A DNA stretch of 11,030 nt. It comes from an uncultured Erysipelotrichaceae bacterium. Its GTDB lineage: Bacteria > Bacillota_I > Bacilli_A > Acholeplasmatales > Anaeroplasmataceae. This document shows positions 6,019 through 11,030 of the stretch, piece by piece. The stretch lies in NCBI GenBank assembly GCA_902783745.1, contig CACZRY010000059.1, forward strand, positions 1 to 11,030. Reading direction: 5' to 3'. The stretch's first letter is position 1. Each line of letters begins with the position of its first letter. The notes beneath the pieces are model-generated. The model did not search any database. It saw nothing but the letters and a program-made list of their open reading frames with translations, and was not told the origin of the DNA. Position numbers and translations under genes: made by a program.

Positions 6019-6660
6019 CTATAATCTAGTTTTTAATAATTTAGCATTTATTGCACGTTCAAATATAGATTCGGTATTATCTTCATCATATATTCCGTAT
6101 TCGATTGCGACCTCATAAAATATTTGATCAACTGTTTGGATCTCTAATCCGTTTGCTTCAAATACTTGGAATGAAATATCATCAAGAAGTCCATAATAGT
6201 CTTCAGTGACATTTTCTTTATTTTCTAGAAGCTTTGTAACTTTATCTTCTAAATCTTGGAATTTTTTCATTCCTTTTTTAACATTTGGATCATTAGAAGA
6301 TAAAATTTCGTTTTTGAAATCTTGAATGAATAATAATAGATTAATTGTATCTTGATATTCATTCATTGCCTCAACCTTAGAATCAAATTGATTTTTTAAT
6401 AAAGTATCGATATATTCGAATTGATCATAAATGTAATCAAATCCGTAAGAGAAGAAGGTTTCCTCATCGCTATTAAGATTTCTTACTGCGTGTTCACAAT
6501 CTAAGTAATCTACAACCGCAAATACAGGTGCGAATCTACCTATAATTTTAGATTTAGTTTTTACAAGATTATTAATTAAATCTTTCTTTTCTCTTTTGAA
6601 TGCTTCATAATCTTCATATATAGACATGAAGTTATTGTTTTCGTTATTAGTATTTTCCAT
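6019..6660 (-). CDS. Unrecognised acidic helical protein, coupled to lysS
   Basis: I do not recognise this 213-residue protein. It is rich in Asp/Glu and Asn, appears mainly helical, and has no signal peptide, membrane helix or metal-binding motif, so it is probably cytosolic. Regions seen: an Asn-rich start (MENTNNENNNFM), a basic helix (KREKKDLINNLVKTKSK, 22-38), a short hydrophobic patch RFAPVFAVVDYLD (42-54), a long helical stretch with aromatic residues (FFSYGFDYIYDQFEYIDTL, 69-87), a possible coiled coil (about 127-150), and an acidic C-terminal half ending in NAKLLKTRL. It is the second gene of the lysS unit: TAA of lysS, one A, then ATG (TAAAATG), with no good Shine-Dalgarno upstream, so translation probably depends on ribosomes coming off lysS. 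An alternative start at Met12 (codon 6625-6627) has no ribosome site either. It ends in TAG at the shared terminator. A house-keeping or lineage-specific accessory role is all that can be guessed. Confidence 0.8.
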   Translation of the reverse strand: MENTNNENNNFMSIYEDYEAFKREKKDLINNLVKTKSKIIGRFAPVFAVVDYLDCEHAVRNLNSDEETFFSYGFDYIYDQFEYIDTLLKNQFDSKVEAMNEYQDTINLLLFIQDFKNEILSSNDPNVKKGMKKFQDLEDKVTKLLENKENVTEDYYGLLDDISFQVFEANGLEIQTVDQIFYEVAIEYGIYDEDNTESIFERAINAKLLKTRL

Positions 6661-6661
6661 T

Positions 6662-8224
6662 TTATCTAGTCTTCATTTGTGGGAATAAGATAACATCACG
6701 AATTGAATCAGATTCAGTTAAGAAAATAACTAATCTATCTACACCAATACCGATTCCTCCGGCAGGTGGCATACCGTATTCTAGAGCTTCAACGAAATCT
6801 TGATCCATTTCATTTGCTTCATCATTACCCTTAGCTTTTTCAGCTAATTGTTCTTCAAATCTTTCCTTTTGATCAATTGGGTCATTTAATTCAGTATATG
6901 CATTTGCGAATTCATGTCCACCAATGAATAATTCAAATCTTTGTACGAATCTAGGATCGTTAGGATCTTTTTTAGTTAAAGGTGAAATTTCAATTGGGTG
7001 TCCACATAAGAATGTAGGTTGAATTAATGTCTTTTCACCATATTCTTCAAAGAATGCGTTAATGATATGACCAACAGAAATGAAGTGTGGTTCAACCTTA
7101 ACATTGTGTTCTTTAGCTAAAGCGCAAGCTTCTTCGAATGTATAATTGTTGTTCTTAAAATCAACACCAGTTTGTTCTTTTATAACATCACACATAGAAA
7201 CAACTCTAAATGGCTTTGCGATATTAATCTTTTCGCCATCAACATCAAATGGGTTTCTGAATTCTTCTTTACCAATTACAGTTTTTGCAGCATATCTAAT
7301 TACACCTTCACAAATATGCATCATATCTGATAGGTCACCAAATGCTTGATATAATTCAACTGTTGTGAATTCTGGATTATGAGTTCTATCCATTCCTTCG
7401 TTTCTAAAAATTCTACCAATTTCATATACTCTTTCAAGACCACCAACTAGTAATCTCTTTAAGTGTAATTCAGTTGCGATTCTTAAATAGAAGTTTGCAT
7501 CTAATGCGTTATGATGTGTAATGAATGGTCTTGCAGAAGCACCACCTTGGATATTTTGTAATACAGGTGTTTCAACTTCAATAAAACCTTCACCATCAAA
7601 ATAAGATTGCATAGCGCGGATGATTCTTGGACGAAGAATTGCAACACGCTTTGAATCTTCATTCATAATTAAATCTAAGTAACGTCTTCTATATCTTTCT
7701 TCAACGTCAGTTAATCCATGGAACTTTTCTGGTAATGGACGTAATGCCTTTACTAGGTGAGTATACTTAGTTGCCTTTAATGTGATTTCTCCAGTTTGTG
7801 TAAGCATCATTTCGCCTTCAACACCTACAATATCACCTATATCAGCATATTTGAATAATTGATATTGTTCTTCACCAACAACATCTTTTCTAATATATAC
7901 TTGGATTTTTCCAGCTCTATCTTGAAGTGAGAAGAAAGAAGCTTTACCCATTTTTCTTATGAACATGATACGTCCTGCAACAACACCTTTAATTCCTAAA
8001 GATTCTACATATTCATGAAGCTTTTCTTTTAATTCTTCCTCACTTAAATTATTATTCTTTTCTTTAAATTCATCTACTAAAGATTGAACCTTAGCTTTTA
8101 ATACACTAGATTCTTCCTTAATATTTACATCATATTTTTGTCCGAAAGGGTCAAGTCCTAAATCTTTATAATTTTGAAGCTTAGAACGTCTTACCTTTTC
8201 CTGATCTGATAAATTTTCTGCCAT
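6662..8224 (-). CDS. lysS: Lysyl-tRNA synthetase, class II
   Basis: Charges tRNA-Lys with lysine at the expense of ATP; cytosolic homodimer. The 520-residue product has the N-terminal anticodon-binding OB fold (about 78-155: [22 protein letters not shown]) and the class II catalytic core. Motif 1 lies around 197-219 ([10 protein letters not shown]...EVETP), motif 2 around 265-292 ([12 protein letters not shown], then [11 protein letters not shown]), motif 3 at 485-503 ([19 protein letters not shown]). The typical LysS blocks [38 protein letters not shown] and [11 protein letters not shown] are all present. Residues about 34-78 form a charged helical insert ([21 protein letters not shown]) somewhat longer than in Bacillus LysS. 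The start at 8224 was chosen because GGAGG sits eight bases upstream; the ATG at 8237-8239 overlaps that GGAGG and is unlikely to be used. It heads a two-gene unit and has its own promoter. Confidence 0.97.
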   Translation of the reverse strand: MAENLSDQEKVRRSKLQNYKDLGLDPFGQKYDVNIKEESSVLKAKVQSLVDEFKEKNNNLSEEELKEKLHEYVESLGIKGVVAGRIMFIRKMGKASFFSLQDRAGKIQVYIRKDVVGEEQYQLFKYADIGDIVGVEGEMMLTQTGEITLKATKYTHLVKALRPLPEKFHGLTDVEERYRRRYLDLIMNEDSKRVAILRPRIIRAMQSYFDGEGFIEVETPVLQNIQGGASARPFITHHNALDANFYLRIATELHLKRLLVGGLERVYEIGRIFRNEGMDRTHNPEFTTVELYQAFGDLSDMMHICEGVIRYAAKTVIGKEEFRNPFDVDGEKINIAKPFRVVSMCDVIKEQTGVDFKNNNYTFEEACALAKEHNVKVEPHFISVGHIINAFFEEYGEKTLIQPTFLCGHPIEISPLTKKDPNDPRFVQRFELFIGGHEFANAYTELNDPIDQKERFEEQLAEKAKGNDEANEMDQDFVEALEYGMPPAGGIGIGVDRLVIFLTESDSIRDVILFPQMKTR

Positions 8225-8232
8225 ATATTTAT

Positions 8233-8237
8233 CCTCC
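8233..8237 (-). promoter_or_regulatory. Ribosome binding site deciding the lysS start
   Basis: GGAGG on the - strand, eight bases before the ATG at 8222-8224. An in-frame ATG at 8237-8239 runs into this very site (ATGGAGGAT), would have no ribosome site of its own, and would add MEDKY, so 8224 is the better start. Confidence 0.8.
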
Positions 8238-8255
8238 ATTCTAAATTACTACTAA

Positions 8256-8284
8256 ATTATAACAATTTACATATATAAAATCAA
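8256..8284 (-). promoter_or_regulatory. Promoter of the lysS unit
   Basis: On the - strand: TTGATT (8284-8279), 17 bases, TATAAT (8261-8256), and the -10 box is preceded by TG-n (TGTTATAAT), an extended -10. Transcription should begin near 8249, leaving a leader of only about 25 bases, so there is no room for a T-box or other riboswitch. Confidence 0.75.
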
Positions 8285-8346
8285 TAAATTAAATCTTAAT
8301 TTGGACACTAAAAACACTTTACTAAAATATTAAATATTTTATCTTC

Positions 8347-8375
8347 TTGTTAAAAGATACCATATATTTTATAAT
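8347..8375 (+). promoter_or_regulatory. Promoter of the thioesterase-maf-dusB operon
   Basis: TTGTTA (8347-8352), 17 bases, TATAAT (8370-8375): perfect -10, four of six matches at -35, optimal spacing. Transcription should start near 8382, which gives a leader of about 60 bases before ATG 8442, longer than for the other genes in the window. Confidence 0.7.
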
Positions 8376-8401
8376 TACTTGTAGAAGAAAGGGAATTAAT
8401 T

Positions 8402-8424
8402 AATAATATAAAATATTATTTTTT
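8402..8424 (+). other. A:U hairpin with U tract in the thioesterase leader
   Basis: AATAATAT / ATATTATT (8402-8409 with 8413-8420) with loop AAA, followed by TTTT. It has the shape of a terminator, but every pair is A:U, so it would be a weak stop at best. It lies between a purine-rich AGAAAGGG (8386-8393) and the start codon at 8442. Confidence 0.35.
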
Positions 8425-8441
8425 GATTTAATGTGTAGATT

Positions 8442-8876
8442 ATGAGTTACATTTATAAAAGAAAAGCCCAATATCATGAAACAGATCAAATGAAGGTTAT
8501 TCACCATTCTAATTACTTTAGATGGTTAGAAGAAGCAAGAGTTGAATTCCTTAAGGATTTAGGTACTCCATATAAGGAATTTGAAGAAAGAGGTATTATA
8601 TCACCTATAATTGATGTTTCTGCAAAATATATTAAGCCTATTACATTTGAGGATACTGCATATATTTATATGGATATTACAAAATATAATGGTGTTAAAT
8701 TATCTATTGAATATCATATAACTAATCAAAATAATGAGTTATGTGTTTATGCAACAACAACATCTTGTTTTGTGAAAGACAATCAGGTGTGTTCTTTAAA
8801 AAGATGTGAAAAAGAATTTGATGAAAAATTTAGGAAGTATATAGAAAATGAAGAAGGAAATAGTTTTAAAAAGTAA
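8442..8876 (+). CDS. Single-hotdog acyl-CoA thioesterase (4HBT, YbgC/FadM type)
   Basis: Hydrolyses an acyl thioester, most likely acyl-CoA, in the cytosol. The 144-residue length is normal for this family. Seen: the active-site segment YHETDQMKVIHHSNYFRWLE (11-30), matching the family pattern Y-x-D-T-D-x-x-G-V-x-x-x-x-Y with the catalytic Asp at D15 but Met-Lys in place of the usual Gly next to Val. Then EARVEFLKDLG (31-41), the central hotdog helix, and the strands SPIIDVSAKYIKPITFED and VKLSIEYHITNQ. An in-frame TAG at 8436-8438 leaves ATG 8442 as the first possible start, but no Shine-Dalgarno precedes it. First gene of a four-gene operon; its last 29 bases overlap maf. The second, larger thioesterase at the end of the operon suggests a shared acyl-chain role. 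Substrate length is not readable. Confidence 0.88.
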   Translation: MSYIYKRKAQYHETDQMKVIHHSNYFRWLEEARVEFLKDLGTPYKEFEERGIISPIIDVSAKYIKPITFEDTAYIYMDITKYNGVKLSIEYHITNQNNELCVYATTTSCFVKDNQVCSLKRCEKEFDEKFRKYIENEEGNSFKK

Positions 8877-9420
8877 TTCACCAAGAAGAAAGGAAATACT
8901 TTCTAAAAACGGATATAAATTCGTAGTAAAATCTGCAGATATTAATGAAGAAATATTAGATAATCTTACTCCATATGAAAATACGAAAAGAATTGCCTTA
9001 CTTAAGGCTTCTTATAAAAAGGAAGAAGATTATGGTAAGGTATTAATTGGTTCTGATACTATTGTAACATTAGATGGGATTATTTATGGTAAGCCTAAGG
9101 ATCATAATGATGCAAGAAGAATGCTTAAGCTTTTTTCAGGTAGAACACAAGAGGTTGTATCAGGTGTTGCAATAATTTATAAAGAACATGTATATAATTT
9201 TTATGTAATATCTAAGGTTAAATTTAAAAATTTAAGTGATTTAGATATAGAATCATACCTAAAAACAGATGAGCCTTATGATAAGGCTGGTGCATATGCA
9301 ATTCAAGGAATTGGTAAAAGATTAATTGAAAGCTATAGTGGGGAATTAGAAAATATTATTGGACTTCCTATAAAAGAAATAAAGGAAGTATTAGGTGAAA
9401 TAGATGGAATGGAAGATTAG
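8848..9420 (+). CDS. maf: Maf family nucleotide pyrophosphatase (dTTP/UTP type)
   Basis: Hydrolyses non-canonical or pyrimidine nucleoside triphosphates to the monophosphate and pyrophosphate, cleaning the nucleotide pool; also linked to septum inhibition in Bacillus. The 190-residue product has the family motifs in order: SNSPRRKEIL (9-18), GSDTIV with the catalytic Asp70 (68-73), GKPKD (81-85), FSGRTQEVVSGV (96-107), DEPYDKAGAYAIQG (141-154) and NIIGLPI (169-175). The YDKAGAYAIQG block is the usual form in both the YhdE-like dTTPase and related branches; the Gln at 101, where many members have His, prevents a sharper call. The ribosome site AGGAAG (8832-8837) lies inside the preceding gene, which it overlaps by 29 bases; its own end overlaps dusB by 17 bases. 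This indicates translational coupling. Confidence 0.95.
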   Translation: MKKEIVLKSNSPRRKEILSKNGYKFVVKSADINEEILDNLTPYENTKRIALLKASYKKEEDYGKVLIGSDTIVTLDGIIYGKPKDHNDARRMLKLFSGRTQEVVSGVAIIYKEHVYNFYVISKVKFKNLSDLDIESYLKTDEPYDKAGAYAIQGIGKRLIESYSGELENIIGLPIKEIKEVLGEIDGMED

Positions 9421-10384
9421 AGATATTGTAATACCTAATCAGGTAGTATTATCTCCTATGGCAGGAGATACTAATATTGCTTATAGAAAAATATGTCATG
9501 AAATGGGTTGTGGATTAGTTGTTGGTGAGATGGTATCTGATAAGGCAATTGGTTTTAATAATGAAAAAACATTAGAAATGACAAGAGTTATTGAAGGTGA
9601 GCATCCAGTTTCTATGCAACTTTTTGGTCATGATATAGATTCAATGGTTAATGCTTCAAAATTCTTAGATACTAAAACAGATTGCGATATTATAGATATT
9701 AATATGGGATGCCCTGTTAATAAGGTTATTAAAGCACAGGCAGGTTCTTTTTTATTAAAAGATCCTAAATATGTTTATACTTTAGTTAAAGCAATAGTTG
9801 ATAATGTTAAAAAGCCTGTAACTGTAAAAATTAGATTGGGCTTTGATATGGAAAATATTAACTTTTTAGAGGTTGGTAAGGCTATTGAAGATGCAGGTGC
9901 ATCTGCTATAACATTACATGCAAGAACAAGAAGTATGTTTTATTCTGGAGAAGCAGATTGGCATTATATTAAAATGCTTAAGGAAAGTGTTAAAATTCCA
10001 GTTATTGGTAATGGAGATATAAGAAGTCCATATGATGCTAAAAGAATGCTTGATGAAACTGGATGTGATGCAGTCGCAATAGCACGTGCTGCGTTAGGAA
10101 ATCCATGGATTTTTAGAGATACAGTTTCTTATCTAGAAAATGGAATAATTCCTTCAAAACCAACACCAGAAGAAGTATATCAAATGATTATTAAGCATTA
10201 TAATTTATTAAAAGAAATCAAAGGTATTCATCTTGCAACATTAGAAATGAGAACTCATGTTTCTTATTACATAAAAGGTCTTCCTGGAGCTTCTAAAGTT
10301 AAAGATTTATGTAATAAAGAAACAGACTTTAATAAGGTTTTAGAATTACTTCATGAATATTTAATTGAAAGAAGGAAGTTTTAA
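9404..10384 (+). CDS. dusB: tRNA-dihydrouridine synthase, DusB family
   Basis: FMN- and NADPH-dependent reduction of uridine to dihydrouridine in the D-loop of tRNA. The 326-residue product is a TIM barrel with a helical C-terminal domain. Seen: SPMAGDTNIAYRKI (17-30; most members read APMAG-V-T-D), INMGCPVNKVIK with catalytic Cys103 (99-110), the VTVKIRLG strand (139-146), the HARTR motif (172-176), PVIGNGDI (199-206) and ARAALGNPWIF (227-237) for FMN phosphate, then the helical tRNA-binding tail (about 255-326). Ribosome site AGGTG (9393-9397) is six bases ahead. The start lies in the maf gene (17-base overlap), and its stop shares one base with the next gene (TAATG). The maf-dusB pairing is plausible as house-keeping. 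Symbol is by family resemblance; other Dus paralogs are possible. Confidence 0.93.
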   Translation: MEWKIRDIVIPNQVVLSPMAGDTNIAYRKICHEMGCGLVVGEMVSDKAIGFNNEKTLEMTRVIEGEHPVSMQLFGHDIDSMVNASKFLDTKTDCDIIDINMGCPVNKVIKAQAGSFLLKDPKYVYTLVKAIVDNVKKPVTVKIRLGFDMENINFLEVGKAIEDAGASAITLHARTRSMFYSGEADWHYIKMLKESVKIPVIGNGDIRSPYDAKRMLDETGCDAVAIARAALGNPWIFRDTVSYLENGIIPSKPTPEEVYQMIIKHYNLLKEIKGIHLATLEMRTHVSYYIKGLPGASKVKDLCNKETDFNKVLELLHEYLIERRKF

Positions 10385-11030
10385 TGAATAGCGGAGTTAT
10401 TAAGGCTAGCGAATGTGATTCAGAAGCTAAATTAAATATTATTTCAGCATTTGATGTAATTGAAGATTCAATTACATCAATGCTTGGAAGTTATAAGCTT
10501 GATTCATTATCAATAAAGCCTTTAGGATATATGTGGGTTTTTACTAAAAATAAGGTTGTTATATCAAAGCATCCAATATGGCAATCTACTTATAAAATAG
10601 AATCACATATATCTAAAATATCTAAAGCAATAATGAATATAGAATCTAATGTATTTGATGAATCTAATAACATATTAATTAAAGCAAAAACTGAAGCTTG
10701 TCTTTTAGATATCAATACAAGAAGAATTGTAAGACTACAATCATTAGATTTTAGTAATATTTCATTAGGTCAAGAATCAGATATTAATTTTATGAGGCTA
10801 GATTTAAATAGATTATATGATACTAAAAGAATTGTTATGGTATCATCATCTAATATAGATTTTTCAAAGCATACTAATAATGTAGAATATGTTAGATTTT
10901 TAGCAGATTCATTAACCTTAGATGAATATAATAATATTAATGAATTTGAAATTCATTTTACACATGAATCTAAGATTAATGATATATTGCATATTAAAAG
11001 ATGTGATAATAATTTTATAATATTAAACAA
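10384..11030 (+). CDS. Acyl-ACP thioesterase, FAT type (double hotdog), cut by the window edge
   Basis: Open frame from ATG 10384 to the right edge (215 codons plus two bases), so the C-terminus is missing. Ribosome site AAGGAAG (10372-10378) lies five bases ahead, and the start shares one base with the dusB stop. The pattern fits a bacterial acyl-ACP thioesterase, which releases free fatty acid from acyl carrier protein. In the first hotdog, ISAFDVIEDSITSMLGSYKL (19-38) is followed by GYMWVFTKNKVVISKHPIW (48-66), the conserved W-V-x-x-x-x-x-V/I strand. ACLLDINTRRIVRL (105-118) closes it. In the second, NIDFSKHTNNVEYVRFLADS (157-176) carries the D-x-x-x-H-x-N-N-V-x-Y active-site block of the FatA/FatB group. 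Family assignment rests on these motifs. Free fatty acids could feed glycerolipid synthesis or be exported; this is inference. No stop or terminator is visible. Confidence 0.82.
   Translation, partial: MNSGVIKASECDSEAKLNIISAFDVIEDSITSMLGSYKLDSLSIKPLGYMWVFTKNKVVISKHPIWQSTYKIESHISKISKAIMNIESNVFDESNNILIKAKTEACLLDINTRRIVRLQSLDFSNISLGQESDINFMRLDLNRLYDTKRIVMVSSSNIDFSKHTNNVEYVRFLADSLTLDEYNNINEFEIHFTHESKINDILHIKRCDNNFIILN

Larger units (their letters stand above)
8285..8441. other. Divergent intergenic region between lysS and the thioesterase operon
   Basis: Extremely A/T-rich spacer carrying the two back-to-back promoters at its inner edges. It also holds an all-A:U eight-pair hairpin TAAAATAT / ATATTTTA (8323-8330 with 8334-8341, loop TAA) and, in the thioesterase leader, a second all-A:U hairpin (8402-8420). 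The first may be no more than base composition. I see no small gene, T-box, or operator with a recognisable consensus. Confidence 0.5.

Noticed and set aside
6020..6025. TATAAT on the + strand just after the convergent terminator
   Set aside because: It lies inside the 3' end of the unknown - strand gene with no -35 and no + strand gene downstream; chance in A/T-rich DNA.
7146..7349. Open frame of 67 codons on the + strand within lysS
   Set aside because: Opposite a highly conserved gene, with no ribosome site; the product resembles nothing known.
8225..8239. Earlier lysS start at the ATG on 8237-8239
   Set aside because: The codon overlaps the GGAGG ribosome site that serves the ATG at 8222-8224.
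8225..8284. T-box or lysine riboswitch in front of lysS
   Set aside because: The promoter leaves a leader of only about 25 bases, and no T-box sequence or L-box stems are visible.
8431..8445. Four-codon reading frame (ATG TGT AGA TTA TGA) overlapping the thioesterase start as ATGA
   Set aside because: No ribosome site and too short to support as a leader peptide; likely chance, though it could serve reinitiation.
1..11030. Mobile element, CRISPR array or defence system
   Set aside because: No transposase, integrase, direct repeat array, tRNA attachment site or recognised defence gene is seen; gene content is transport, envelope and house-keeping.

Overview
This is a very A+T-rich, densely packed bacterial window. 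The low GC, AGA-dominated arginine codons, strong AGGAGG-type ribosome sites, N-terminal lipoboxes and absence of outer-membrane proteins point to a low-GC Gram-positive or wall-less relative (Bacilli/Mollicutes side, for example an uncultured Erysipelotrichales-, RF39- or Acholeplasma-like lineage). The glycosyltransferase at 3095-4114 most resembles the Acholeplasma diglucosyl-diacylglycerol synthase, which fits. Tryptophan is always TGG and no complete gene ends in TGA, so the standard code is the simplest reading. The assignment is by inspection only.

Left part (1-5990, + strand), cell surface and envelope. The 3' end of a MalG-type sugar ABC permease is followed at once by its solute-binding lipoprotein, which unusually also has a C-terminal membrane helix. 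Next comes a Thr-linker lipoprotein with two probable OB-like domains behind a consensus promoter, then a GT4 glycolipid glucosyltransferase, then an S41-family protease lipoprotein with an EF-hand-like loop. The last three are separate transcription units, each with its own terminator and promoter. The terminators and the next promoters are packed almost on top of each other.

Middle part (6019-8284, - strand). lysS (class II lysyl-tRNA synthetase) is followed after one nucleotide by an unrecognised acidic cytosolic protein. This unit converges on the S41 gene at a strong hairpin (5991-6018) that can terminate both strands.

Right part (8347-11030, + strand). A promoter divergent from that of lysS drives a tightly overlapped operon: single-hotdog acyl-CoA thioesterase, Maf nucleotide pyrophosphatase, DusB-type tRNA-dihydrouridine synthase, and a window-truncated FAT-type acyl-ACP thioesterase. 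Two hotdog thioesterases thus flank a nucleotide-pool cleaner and a tRNA modifier.

I see no insertion sequence, prophage gene, CRISPR array, tRNA or rRNA, and no gene-free stretch longer than about 220 bases. The most unusual items are the doubly anchored binding protein, the OB-like lipoprotein, and the unknown partner of lysS. Nothing here forms a clear new multi-gene system.
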